DNA of 64,000 bases from Brachynemurus nebulosus (taxonomy: Eukaryota > Arthropoda > Insecta > Neuroptera > Myrmeleontidae). The DNA is taken from positions 2,302,501 through 2,366,500 of the forward strand of contig JAPWDM010000045.1 of assembly GCA_035578155.1 (NCBI GenBank), in the 5' to 3' direction. Below, piece after piece: positions 26,252 through 40,037 of this stretch. The notes under the pieces are model-generated. The model made no database searches, had not been told where the DNA came from, and was given only the letters and a program-made list of their open reading frames with translations. Position numbers and translations under genes: made by a program. Within the stretch, counting starts at the first letter, position 1, and each line of letters opens with the position of its first letter.

Positions 26252-26474
26252 CGGGGGTGCAATAACAACAAATCTCGAGGGGGGTCCAAAAAAATTTAAA
26301 TAACCCAATTTTTGATTATGGAATTCTTTGATAACACTGAAAATGTTATCGAAAAAGTCGTGTCCAAGAATTAGATTTTCAAATAAAGAATATCAGTAGA
26401 CCAATTCTATGAGGGATTAACGTAATTTTAGAGGGTAAGGACCCGCCCCCCGCATTTTCTTTGTATTGCCCCTG
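26252..26474. mobile_element. 223-bp hAT-type MITE
   Basis: Ends CGGGGGTGCAATA and inverted CAGGGGCAATA, flanked by GTTTGTAC (26244-26251) and GTCTGTAC (26475-26482), an 8-bp duplication with one mismatch. Contains a GGACCCGCCCCCCGCATTTT segment. Non-coding. Confidence 0.75.
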
Positions 26475-26482
26475 GTCTGTAC

Positions 26483-27135
26483 GCACACGTTTCTTTGAAA
26501 CTGAACTGTAAGGCAAATGGTTAAATATTAGTAGACATATTTACTCTACTGTAATTCAATGCGTCTAATTTTCTAATTATATTTTTAAAGGAAACTGAGC
26601 TTTAGAAAAAAACTTTCCTTCCTGGAAAGTATAAAATGATCAAAATTAACGGTTCGTTTGGCTATAAAAATTTTAAATGATTTTCGTAACGTAGCCAATG
26701 TGTCTTTTATGGAGATCACAGTATTTTAAAATTATTTTGAAAAATAGAAATGAGAAAAGAAATAAGCAATTGTATTATATTCGACATATAAAAATTAATG
26801 ATATCGACTAAAATAACACGCCATATATCTACATGAATATGTTTTGGTAATACAATTCAATCAAGTGTTATTTGATTTTCGGAAATTTTTCTTCCGTTTC
26901 ATTACAACGATATCCTTAATATATGGGACATTGAACTATGCGATACTCGTACTTAAAAGTTACTGTGTTTATGCTCCTTCTTTATGATGTTAAACCGAAT
27001 AAATTGAAATCAAGAAATTTATTTGCTCTTTTACGATTAAATTTTTTCTTTTTATTCAATCAAATTTGATTGAATTATTCTCTTTAAATTTTAGCACACT
27101 GAAAATAGATTATAGTAGATAGATACCTACCTACT
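26483..27135. other. AT-rich stretch, no gene seen
   Basis: Nothing recognised. Confidence 0.4.
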
Positions 27136-27203
27136 TTTAGCGAATTTCCAGAATGGAATTCAGCTATTACAGCCACTGTCATGACGCGACCTGAACCCGG
27201 GAC

Positions 27204-28538
27204 GCGTATTTCCGTTTGCGTGTTCATTAGGAGGCTATACTGCCCTGAAATTCGCACGATTTTGTAACGTTAACTTTCTTTCCAAGCGCGTGTTCAATTC
27301 AAGTCCGCCGTCCTCGAAACGCACACGGGTTTGTAATGACATATACGTTGATTAAACGCCATAAATCTGTGTTCATTTTAAGATGTTTTACTTGGAAAAT
27401 TAAGAAAAGTCATATAAAGTATTATTATTATTTCAGATCATATTTATTAGTAAAATAATTAATTATTTATTCAGATTACAAAATATAGATTAATCATTCT
27501 TATGTATGGATAATCAGTATGGTTTATTTAAAAAAAAAAAAAAAAACGGTGCAATTTATTTATCTGTTTATTAAAAAGAAAAAAGATTGGTACATTAAAA
27601 ATGAGTGGATTACATACAATCAATATACATAATATATAGATACATGAAATTGAAGAACGTATTTTTATAAAATCAATGTTTTTTGGCAGGAGGGTCATTA
27701 TTGTCAATATTAGATGAAATATTGTGAACGCGTTTTCCTTTTACAGTTTCAGACTTGGCTGGTCGACCTGATTGAATCCTTCCACTACATGGTAGACCTC
27801 TTTCTTTACGGCGGCCGACCGATGTAGGCTGTACATGAATTTTGCGAGATCTTCGTTTAACGCTTTTTTCACAACTAAACGATGTAATACTGGATGGAGT
27901 TTGTAGGTTAGATAAATCAGATGCAAACTTTGTAAGTTTTTGTATGCGTAGCATTTGAATCTTTTTCTAGGGCATCAATTTTCTTTGCCATTGGGCCTTG
28001 ACATTTTGAACAGCAGTCTCAAAGTTTTCATTGTTGATAGCTATGCTGCTTTCCGCTTGATTGATTGGAAGTTCAAATGTGTTTAGTATCTCAGCCGAAA
28101 ATTAATCACCCAAAGCAAATTTCACAAATTGTTGACGGTCAGAGTCATTTAAATCTAGCGAAATGGTAAACATTGCCCCATGTTTTCTTTCTACAGCACA
28201 GAGGTGGTTACAAAATCCCCCCCCCCCCAGCTTTCATGTGTACAGTCACATATTGCCATTTGACAGTCAATAATGTATTTGTATGTCTTTTTTTGATTAA
28301 ATACGTATTTTCGTCTATTTGAATTACATCTTTGATGCTATTGGTTTCTTGGCAAAATTTTTCGTATGCTAATCATCGCGTTCCCTTGAACACGTGTTTG
28401 GAAGAACAGTCTGCATTATAAACCCGTGTGTGTTTAGAGGACGGTAGACTTGAATTGTACACGTTTTTTGAGTGTTACAAAATCGTACGGATTTCGAGGC
28501 AACGGTGCCTCCTAATGAACACGCAAACGGAAATACGC
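27204..28538 (-). mobile_element. Mutator-like element (MULE) with 9-bp target duplication
   Basis: Perfect 32-bp inverted ends starting GCGTATTTCCGTTTGCGTGT (27204-27235, 28507-28538), with similarity continuing to about 140 bp per side. The flanking duplication ACCCGGGAC is exact (27195-27203, 28539-28547). Long TIRs with a 9-bp duplication are the hallmark of Mutator-like elements, and the minus-strand remnant with a SWIM motif agrees. It landed in a family A copy, so it is the younger of the two. Confidence 0.9.
27673..28330 (-). pseudogene. C-terminal remnant of a MULE-type transposase (SWIM zinc motif)
   Basis: Minus strand. Starting near 28330 the frames read through a CxC...CxH arrangement (ICDCTHESW, then FCNHLCAVERKHG), which matches the SWIM zinc-finger pattern found C-terminal to the catalytic domain in MULE transposases. 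A G9-10 run at about 28220 (plus-strand C-run) shifts the frame within the motif. A TAA follows DRQQFVKFALGD, and another stop and frame change precede the last open part (27673-27954), a basic tail with KIHVQPTSVGRRK and GRPAKSE. The DDE catalytic region is absent, so the element is non-autonomous now. The family link rests on the SWIM spacing plus the TIR and duplication context. Confidence 0.65.
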
Positions 28539-28595
28539 ACCCGGGACCATGGCAGAAATTTGTTTTGAGGTCCCTAGAAAATAATATTCACAAAA

Positions 28596-28598
<3 letters not shown>

Positions 28599-28658
<60 letters not shown>
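28599..28658. repeat. (AT)n microsatellite inside family A
   Basis: Lies at the same internal position (between AAAATTTATA and ACTCTCGAACG) as the tract at 19131. Confidence 0.95.
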
Positions 28659-28659
<1 letters not shown>

Positions 28660-29182
28660 GATAACTCTCGAACGAAATGTCCTAGGTTTACGAAATTTGG
28701 TGAAAATGTTGGACAAGTTCGTTAGCCAGACACGTCGGATGCCAGGAATATGGTGTTTGTTCTTGCAAAAAATTAGTTTTTTGCCAAAATTTCCTCTTAT
28801 TCAAAAATTTTTGCGAAATTTTTTTACACCATTTAAACGAGGAGAAAAAATTACATAAAAAAGGTCTTTAAACTATTATTCTATGTCAACTAGTTTCCGT
28901 GAAAAATTAATTTTTATAAACGGGCATTCGCTATGTTATGGAGGATGCTGCGACAGGGGTATATATAATTATGTATATGAAAGTAGGTACTTATACTACC
29001 ACATATTATGGATAATACTATGTATGTACATAACACGATAATATAGCTTGTCGTATAATGGCTTGTATAGTCACATACATATGTATATTATATGATGTTT
29101 GTATGTTATAATATGCCTTCTTTTTGGAGTTCCTAAGAAAGTCCTATTTTTTAGAGCTCCGAAAGAAATCTTTCGGGACTAT

Positions 29183-29474
29183 AAGGTCTCTAGAAACCGA
29201 AAATAATATTCACTAAAATTTATATATTTGTATTTAGTCCCACACCATTGGACAAGTTCATTAGCCAGCCATGTCGGTTTTTTTTTGGTCATTTTTCGTG
29301 AAAAAAATTAGTCTTTTGCCAAAATTTCCTCAATTCAAAAAATTTTGGGGACATTTATTTACACCATTAGAAAGAGGAGGAAAAATCACTTAAGAGGGTG
29401 AAAAATCACAGAATAACGGATTTTTATAAACGGAAATTCGCTATGTTATGCAGGATGCTGCGACAGGGGTGTTT
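29183..29474 (+). repeat. Family A repeat, 5' truncated
   Basis: AGGTCTCTAGAAACCGAAAA, TTCACTAAAATTTATATA, CATTGGACAAGTTCATTAGC, then AAACGGAAATTCGCTATG and TGCAGGATGCTGCGACAGGG. No long AT tract has grown here. Confidence 0.75.
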
Positions 29475-29521
29475 TACAATCGTCTGATTCAGACAAACTG
29501 TTACTGTGTCCATCCATAACC

Positions 29522-29640
29522 ATGGCCGGATTTACCTTTGAAAGGCCCTTGAACATTTTGCATGTGGAAGTCCCTGAAAATTTCTGTCGAGGCCCCTGAG
29601 CACTATTGTAAAGACCTCTGGCAAGGTAACAAGAAAATTA
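29522..29640 (+). mobile_element. hAT end fragment
   Basis: GGCCGGATTTACCTTTGAAA followed by GGCCC and GAGGCCCCTGAGCAC phrases resembles the ends of CAGGGCCGG-type hAT elements. No second end or duplication found. Confidence 0.35.
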
Positions 29641-32138
<2,498 letters not shown>

Positions 32139-33116
32139 CTTTTTCTTGTGTGACAGAAATATGAAAGAAAGAAATTTTTAACTTTTTTCAAGCACCGAAC
32201 CAAGTAATTATTTGATTTAAATGTTCTTTTTTATGATTTTTATTTGTATTTTATTGGTTAAATAATATATTTTAGTACCAAGTTGATTAAAAGTAGGTTT
32301 TTACAAAGGAACTTCTTAGTTATAAAATTACAAAATTTCCCATAATCAAATCTTCTACCGTAATATTTATAATGCAGTTAATACTAATTTTACTTTTGTT
32401 TCTATTTTCATGGAGCTTATAAAATCGTTGCTCGTGGAAAACGGTCTGATTTTTTTTTTACCATCTTTGTAATAAGAGTTACCAACTTTATATCTAATAG
32501 ACAAATTTCAGTGCCCGTATTTTGTCTTTAATAAGAGATTATCCTTTACCTAAAGAAATTAAAATTAACATTATTGCACAATATTCCACTGGAAATCAGT
32601 GCATGGGTTAACAAGATTTATCCCCCCCAACCCGTAAGAATACGAATATTAACATAGAAAATTTAAAATATATTAAAGACGTTGAAGTCTTGGACTTTCA
32701 AGACACAAGTCATTTAGCAATTGAAAATCGAGTTGTCTGGATGAAAAATAGATATTTGGAAGCTTAACCATATGGAAAGAAAAAAATAAATGTCGTTGTT
32801 TGGTTTGGTTTACGTAATAAAACAAATCAACATATAAACACGTACATTAAATGTTAAAATGTCACCGTTAAAATGACAGTGTTTGTTATCATGCTGAATG
32901 CAAGTAGGTACGGTTTATTAGATTACTAAAAATTAGTAAACTGGATTATAAAGTTAATATACATAGAATATGTTTATAATATCATTAGTTAAGCGTATAG
33001 TAAGATTAAGTAGATACTACTGACATGGTTTGATTGTCGTTTTATAAATACAGTGTGTATGTACATGCATTTAAATGAGACAGTGAGATGAAAAATAACG
33101 TCGATCATTCTTTATA
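32139..33116. other. AT-rich stretch, no gene seen
   Basis: Nothing recognised apart from short poly-A/T runs. Confidence 0.4.
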
Positions 33117-33124
33117 GTTAGCAA

Positions 33125-34456
33125 TAGAGACGTCGATTTTAAATCGATTAATCGAAGCTTAAAAAATCGATTCTTTTTTTTATTTGAATCGATTTATGAA
33201 TCGATTATTAAAAGTAAGAGATCGATAACCGATTTTTTCCAAAAATAATTTCATTTTAATGGTAATTATAGAAATAAGCATGTGTTAATATAAAACACCC
33301 AAAACGTTATTGTTAATAAATTGTCACTTTTTACTCGTTATCAACGAATTCCCTATGTAGCTCTATATAACTACATATATACGCACTATATTGTCCAATT
33401 TTTGAATAAACTTAGTTCATTTCGTGGTATTCGTCCTACATATTCAGTTGCGTTATTTGCTATAATTATAATTGAAAAGTTTACTCATCACCTTGACAAA
33501 TATAATGTAAAGCGTTTTTACACGATATTACCCATGTAGGGGAGTTAGGGGCTTGTTGTAACAGAGGTAAGTAGTAACACGCAATTTTTAGTGGGAATCT
33601 GAACACTTTAAACCCATATTTTTTGTTCAATTTAATGCTTATACCATGGGGCACACGTCATCATAGCCAGTATTTCGCCCGATGACGCAGTAAGCGGCGG
33701 TATACACGTGCTTCATTTTGGTTAGGCAACGTAAAATATTACTTTCATAAAATTTGGTTTTTCGAGTTTATTATCGATTAATCTAAAAATTTTAGTTTTG
33801 CATATAGTTTCAAAATGTACTTAGTTTTAATATTCTTTAAAAATTTCACTTTTACCAACATAATTTTATGAAAATTTTCTTAAATATAAAAAATTATGTT
33901 ACGGGGTTTGTTGTAACAATATGTTGGGGCAAATTGTAACATGTTATTTGTTACTCCGATGAAGACTGAATTTAGTCATTATAACATAAAGTCTTTTTTT
34001 CGAAAGCTGATTATTTTTTTAGATAATTATATAGTTTTATAAGTAAATGAACGTGATTCAAAGTATCAAGTTGATTATAAATATAGCCTATCTAACTAAA
34101 AAATGTTATTGTTGATTTTTTTGTAGAATAAGTTTTCAGTTCCATTGTTGATAAATTAATAATGTAAAATTTTATGTTAGTTTGGAAAATGGCAAATTAA
34201 AGTTCAAATACCTTTTTAATGCTAAAAAGGCAAACAGATATTTAATTAGATCAGTTTTTCTGAAAATTGTTACAACAAGCCCCCCTCTCCCCTACCTACT
34301 ATCAGCTAATTTTATTAAACTTTCCAAAATTTCAATTTTTTAGATCGATTTCACAGAATCAATATTTTTTAGCCGATTTTTTTAATCGATTTTCTTAATT
34401 GCGATTTAAATCGATCCAAAAATCGATCTTTTTTTTTTGAAGAATCGACATCTCTA
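33125..34456. mobile_element. hAT-type element with ATCGATT-rich ends, hosting a nested element
   Basis: Ends TAGAGACGTCGATT and inverted TAGAGATGTCGATT (13 of 14). Exact 8-bp duplication GTTAGCAA (33117-33124, 34457-34464), which fits the hAT preference for T at position 2 and A at 7. Both arms carry many ATCGATT-type motifs (AATCGATTAATCGAAG, GAATCGATTTATGAATCGAT and others), likely subterminal transposase-binding sites. No transposase. Excluding the nested 759-bp element it is about 570 bp. Confidence 0.88.
33537..34295. mobile_element. 759-bp TIR element nested in the hAT element
   Basis: Left GTAGGGGAGTTAGGGGCTTG and inverted right GTAGGGGAGAGGGGGGCTTG; both continue TTGTAACA, giving about 28 bp with three mismatches. 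If the outer GTA/TAC is excluded, TA flanks GGGGAG on both sides, compatible with a TA duplication. Internal motifs ACGGGGTTTGTTGTAACA and GGGGCAAATTGTAACATG repeat the end sequence, probably subterminal binding sites. Non-coding. Confidence 0.85.
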
Positions 34457-34636
34457 GTTAGCAATAGCCCATTCCCGCATGTCTCTATCGCTATGCGCTA
34501 GTCAGCCGTCAGGTTATGAAAGAAGAGTATGTGTTACGTTTGGGAGCTGATTTGTATTATAACGAATGTTGTGAATAATTTAACACTCTAAGTACCAATT
34601 TTTGTTTTTGTTTATTGTATGTTTTATGTGACAATG

Positions 34637-34669
34637 TTTGTTAGATAATGTTCCATATTATCTAACAAA
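34637..34669. other. 13-bp stem hairpin
   Basis: TTTGTTAGATAAT, a short loop GTTCCAT, then ATTATCTAACAAA: a perfect inverted repeat. Possibly a solo remnant of an inverted-repeat element. Confidence 0.6.
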
Positions 34670-35121
34670 CAATAAACAAAATAATTAATTGTTCCATATT
34701 CTATATTTTTTTGCAATTCCAGGACTAAAATGGGGTGGAGTCGCCAAATGTCAGTCTAGGTTAGCCACTGGTAGCTTTCTTTTTTTTTTTTAAATAAGGC
34801 CTTAAAAATAAAAGACGCTTGACAAACATATAGAAACAGAAGGTTCGGGAGAACTTCCTACATAATAGGGACTAGCGTGTCACTTTTAGTCCAAAAAATA
34901 TTTTAAAATTTATAGTGCATCATCAATCAACAAGCTAATATAACTAAAATTAGATAGCGTTTCTAGATAATTTGGATAAAGACAAACAGTTTTATTGTAT
35001 TGTTCAATTTTTATTTTTATTTTAATGTCTAATAATAGTTCACACAATTTGAATAATATTTAAATAATATTTTTTTTTAATTTTTATTATTTTAAATTAT
35101 CCAGAATTGGAAAAAATAATA

Positions 35122-35392
35122 TATACGCCACAGGGCTAAAGTGTTTGTTTTAACTCCTTATGTGAATTGTTGTTCTTAGATCTTTCCAAGCCCTCTGATT
35201 AAAAATCACAAAGTGATTGAAAAAATTATCCAGATCGGCCGGGAATCTAACCCCGGATCTCCCGGTAACTAGCCAGGTGTGTTCGCCATTACACCAACGA
35301 TCCTGTGTTCGACATGAAAATTGAATAATTGAGACCCTCTGATAACAAGTTTCACACTCGGGATTAAAAGACAATCTTTAGTTGTTGGCGTA
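35122..35392. mobile_element. TIR unit enclosing a tRNA-like sequence
   Basis: Left ATACGCCACAGGGCTAAAGT and, inverted, right ATACGCCAACAACTAAAGAT. Similarity continues about 32 bp (TTTTAACTCC / TTTTAATCC). TATA-like sequence abuts both ends. In between, on the minus strand, lies a 72-nt tRNA-like cloverleaf. It may be a miniature element that captured a tRNA-derived sequence, or a SINE inside an older element. Confidence 0.6.
35232..35303 (-). tRNA. tRNA-like sequence, Thr(AGT)-type anticodon, probably a pseudogene
   Basis: Exactly 72 nt folding as a cloverleaf. The acceptor GGATCGT / CCGATCT has five canonical pairs, one G-T pair and one mismatch. D stem GTGT/ACAC with GG in the loop; anticodon stem CCTGG/CCGGG (one wobble) with loop CTAGTTA, anticodon AGT; T stem CCGGG/CCCGG. 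The T loop is one base too long and reads GTTAGATT, so the internal B box has A where C is invariant. A T6 run (35220-35225 on the complement) 6-7 nt downstream could terminate RNA polymerase III. Position inside inverted repeats and the altered T loop argue for a tRNA-derived SINE or pseudogene, not a working tRNA. Confidence 0.55.
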
Positions 35393-36783
35393 TAATATAC
35401 TACTTTACAGAATTTTCTAACTATTTGGACCATCTAAAAAAATTAAAAATAAACAATTCTTAGTATTTTACTCCATATAGATAAAAAGTGATACTTTATT
35501 CTTTGTCATGAGCATAGAACACTAGAAGCAAATTAAAATAAAAAAAAGTGTGGATCGCTTGGAGTCATTTGTTGGTCTGTCACAGCTTAAGGCATTTAGT
35601 CGTTCGGTGGCGACCACCGAATACACGACAATTGTTATGTATTGTTAAAATCATGGAGCAACTAGAGAGAAAATACATATTTCTATACTACTGGAACCTG
35701 CGTAACCACTTGAGATAGAAAATATGTTGTATACGTGCACGGTGTTTACTTTGTATTGGTGCGGTAAACTGTGTTTGTGTGAGTAATCGAAGATGGTGGT
35801 GGCCGTCACGTGACCTTTGGTTGGCATACATGTGTGTGATGTGTGTGATACCACAACGCTACTTGTGCCGGTTCAACAATCAAATTTATTGTTGTTTGAC
35901 TGACTTACACTGAGCGACGGGTACTGAGCAACTGACACTAAGCTGCCTAAGATGCACATACTTGCACATAAGTGATTGCAGAAAAGAGACAGTTATATTC
36001 GTTCTATTTGTTCTGTGGTTAAAATCATTGTTAAGTTACACTGCATGTTGCTCTCTCCGCGTATACGTGTTGTATAGTTGTGTGTTGACCATTCACATAC
36101 ATGCAAACATCAAACCCACACAACTACAAACAGTGTGTTCCTACACACTATAGTGGGGAGAAGTAGAAGGGATTTTTTTGTCTGCGCTGGTATCACTAGT
36201 ACAGAGATAGTAACTTCGTTTCTGTATTCTGTGGTAACGAGGCTCTATAACATGCACTTTAGTACTGGCATTACAAAAAAGAAAAAAAAAATTATAAAAA
36301 ATTTAAATTTGATGTTTTGTTTGAAAAATAATTTTATCATTGTTTCTGACACACACAATTTGGTTACATTAAACTACAATTTTACAAGTTAATTATCAAT
36401 TACCTTTATATACTGTTTATTAATTTCTTATGTAACGTTCATTGCGATAACCCCAGTACATGTAGGTACTCGTACACTCTTTTACTTTGCATAATAGCAG
36501 ACAGATATGTAGATAGACAGATAATATTACATAAATAGATCAAAATATAATATTGCAAATCTACAATATACTGTCGGTAATACGTAGAGAGTTTATGGTA
36601 TATACATCATAGAGTTTATATTTTATGACAGATGTCAATAACAGCAATTGAGACGAGACGTTCGACGGAAATCGATCAAATCGAGTAGGTATACATATTA
36701 TTCCGTTTTAAGTTCGTTCATATCTACAAACACTAAACGTCACCGATACGTATCGCGGCAGACACGACAAATATTGTCCAATG
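35393..36783. other. Unassigned stretch, somewhat GC-richer
   Basis: 35670-35760 (TCTATACTACTGGAACCTGC, GTAACCA) has a diverged copy at 39730-39810, so part is a dispersed repeat. The 35.6-36.2 kb part has balanced base composition but no convincing frame or splice pattern. Confidence 0.4.
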
Positions 36784-36830
36784 CAGTGTTTCTTAAAATG
36801 TAGTACCCCTGGGGGTACGTCAGTCATGTG
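36784..36830 (+). mobile_element. hAT end fragment
   Basis: CAGTGTTTCTTAAAATGTAG followed by TACCCCTGGGGGTACG is typical of one end of hAT miniature elements. No matching second end was found nearby. Confidence 0.4.
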
Positions 36831-37041
36831 TAGGCGAACGCGGTCATATTTATGTAATGACGGAGAAGTTAGTTAGATAATTAGTTGTTGAAGAATATTA
36901 AATGAGATAGTGTATGAAAATTATAATTCATTTTCGATTTTAACAGTAAGTGCAAGTTCAAGTTTAGCTATTAAATAGCATGAAATATTATTGGAAATAT
37001 CTGGCGATTCAAAATAATTTCTTTGGTCAGTCCAGTTTTCA

Positions 37042-37598
37042 AATGGGGTATTTGACAGTAGTTGAAAAAATATCTATTTTGATTTTTAAATAATTGCTCG
37101 AGTCATAATGATACTGAATATTGCTTTTTTACAAGTTATTTCATTCAAAAATATAAAAATTTTAATTAAATAAAATTACAAAATTTACGTTAAAAATGAC
37201 GTAATTAAAAACATCAAGCAAAAGCAGCTTACGTCACAAGCTCGTAGGTATTATATGTAGTTGTTATATATAGGTATTATATATAGTTGAATATGTAGGT
37301 ATTATATTGTAGTTAGGAAAAAAACTGTTTACTTTTTTGGTAACTATGAAAGAAATTTTTCATTATTAATTTTCATTACTAGACCTACTACTACTATTCA
37401 ATGTTTTAGAGCCAATGACGTCATACGATTTGACGTCACAGAAAGCATCGTTTTGGCGATCTTTTTAAAAACTAAAATTTTATCGGTGATTTTTATTAAA
37501 AATATAGTACAAAATAATTTAAAAATGTGTATTATGAGTTTAGTAAGAAGTAATAAACACAGTAAGATGGTTTTTAAAAATTTGTCAAATACCCCATT
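37042..37598. mobile_element. 557-bp TIR element, AATGGGGTATTTGACA ends
   Basis: A perfect 16-bp inverted repeat at 37042-37057 and 37583-37598. The interior contains three TGACGT motifs. No transposase and no clear target duplication. Confidence 0.65.
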
Positions 37599-39971
37599 GT
37601 CACGAAAAGCAATTAATTTGCTTTAATTATTTGTGGTAGCGGATCTCTGGAAAACGTGTTTCTTGAATTTCTTCAATAAAATGTAAAAGTTATGGCATAT
37701 GTATAACAAAATAACTGTCAATATAAATAAGGTCACTCACTACATTAAAGATCGATTCTGTATCTAGTTACGTTTAATTCTTCTGATTTGGTATTTTTTT
37801 TTTATTGGATCCATTTTATCTGCTTTTCCGTTGAATGTGACATCGTTTATAATTCGCTACAACCTATTTTTGGTAGATTTACAGTAGGGAATACAATTTT
37901 GAGTTTATGATTAAATAAAGGGTATGCGAAGTAAAAACTTTAAAAAACATTGACCTAATGCAGCGGTTGTCAAACTTTGTGCACTGAGGTTCACTGGGTT
38001 TATGTTTAGGTAGTTCTGAAAATTGACACTAGATGTCAAGCGAGTGTTGTTTACTCTCTATTTGAAGTTGCTGTTTTTGTTATGTTGCTAACTTTCAACT
38101 GTAAAAAATATTTCGATAGCTCACAAAGTAAGGTAAGTGTATATTTTTCATATCTGCTTCGTTACTAAAGCAAATTCAGACGTATTCATATGGCAGCTAT
38201 TTCCTTAGTTTCTTAATTTAAGGTTTTGATAAACCAGTTAACATAATCTTCTAAAATTCTTTTTGTATAGAGAAATATTTTTATTAAAAAACACCACTGA
38301 TTTGTTTACGTTTTTATGTTTTAAAATATTATAATTTATGATTTTATTAGTTCAGCTCATAAGCAATTTTAGTTATATCATGAAAAATATGTAACTAATA
38401 TTATTTCCCTTTGTTTTTGTAATATTGTTCGATTTTTCACTTTGAATAAATACAATTAGTAATATTTGTGAACTTTAAGTTACAAACGAAGTTCTAAAAT
38501 TTAACAGAGAAAAGTTTAAATTTAAATACTCTTATGACATCCAAACCAATTTCTTTAAATCATACTATATATGTGTATGTAGTGGTTTTTTTTTTACGAC
38601 ATATATATAGCGTTTATGGAATTTATAATATCTTTGTCTTAAAAATGTATAATGTAATAATATTGTTTCTTTTAATTTCTATAAAACCCTCTTAACTTTA
38701 GGGAGAAAAAAGTGACGTCACTTAACAAAACTGATATTAACTTAACTGAAGCTCTACTGTAATTTTTGTTCTATTTATTAGTTGGTCATATGAACAACAT
38801 AGTAAGTGTGTTTGTGTATAATAACGTAATTAGGTACAAAATGTTTTTATACAGACATCAGACATATTAATACGTCTGATAACACCTAATGTGTTACGAT
38901 TTTATGGTAACTGATAATTGTATTGCAATTAATAGTCATCTTAATAAAATTACGAACATACAAAATGTCCATATATTCAAATAATTATGTAATTTTGATT
39001 GTATTAGCTAAATTGAATTTAAGTAAACATAAATATCTAACATTTTCCTTGTTCAGCGAAAGTACAATTTTACAGACAATTGATTTTGGATTAAAACTTA
39101 AGATTATACGACGAAAAAAATATGATAAAAGTGATGAAATTCTGACGCAAACGCAGAATACGTGACGAAGTCCAAAATGGAGGAGGGTAAGGCTAGTGGA
39201 ATGGTATTTTAGTAAAATATTTTGTTTTTTATAGTGTAAAAAATAAAATAAATTATTCAGTTTGAAAATAGTCTGAATTTAACATTGTTATTAGTAAGTA
39301 TTTGAATTTACGTGACAAAAAAACCATAGTTTTCCGATTTATAGAGTGTAGTTTGAATAATTTTAATGTTGTTTATTATTTATAAAGTTGAGCATCCACT
39401 AGGTCGGTAACGCGGCGCGGCTCGGTTCTACATAAATCGCATATCATTTGAAAACCAAAATCAAATTAACTATACTTGGGACAAGTTTTTACAAAATGCC
39501 GGTGCACATTGTTTTATAAGTCCATATTGCGTTTTCTCTAATAGAATATTTTTATGTATGTTTTGCGAAGATGAAAACTACTTTATTATTATTTAAAAAT
39601 TTTGTTTAAGAAGGTACGTGATACGTCCATTATGTTATCGCCCGAACGCAACAAACCGTATCCCGTACGGCCGTACATTCAAGTACAAAAAAAACTATAC
39701 TCGAAATCACAGAGTACAGAGGGAACACTGCTATCTCTATACTACTGAAGCCAGTGTAACCAAAAAATGATTCACCACTATGTTATATATGTGCACTGGG
39801 TTTAGTTATTTGAATAATAACCCAAAGGTAGAACGGTTAAAAATGAAACCTTAAAGACGAAGCTCAATTGTTATTTTTAGACATACTTTACTGAATAAAA
39901 AAATTAATAAAAAACTTAATTTTTGTACATAAAAGATAATAGTGAGAGCGCCGGGAACTAAATGTTTTATG
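37599..39971. other. Mostly unassigned; a hAT-like end and a diverged repeat copy
   Basis: 37963-37985 CAGCGGTTGTCAAACTTTGT resembles a hAT terminus without a partner. At 38060-38133 an open frame (MLLTFNCKKYFDSSQSK) runs to AAG|GTAAGTG, an exon-and-donor-like signal of low weight. 39730-39810 is the second copy of the 35670 repeat. 39942-39971 resembles the 3' tail next to (TAA)n at 44.3 kb. Confidence 0.35.

Positions 39972-40036
<65 letters not shown>
39972..40036. repeat. (TAA)n microsatellite, 5' side of the R4/Dong-like element
   Basis: About 21 TAA units ending directly at the retrotransposon 5' end. Confidence 0.95.

Positions 40037-40037
<1 letters not shown>

Larger units (their letters stand above)
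27138..28960 (+). repeat. Full-length family A repeat, split by a MULE
   Basis: 5' end TAGCGAATTTCCAGAATGGA at 27138, interrupted at 27203, resuming at 28548 (CATGGCAGAAATTTG) and running through an (AT)n tract (28599-28658), ACTCTCGAACGAAATGTCC and TCAACTAGTTTCCGTG to GAGGATGCTGCGACAGGGGT at 28960. Without the insert it is about 480 bp. The 5' TAGCGAATTTCC is the inverse of the GGAAATTCGCTA near the 3' end, and a short GCAG/CTGC hairpin follows the latter. Subterminal inverted repeats plus a 3' hairpin fit Helentron-associated elements; that is inference. Confidence 0.8.
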
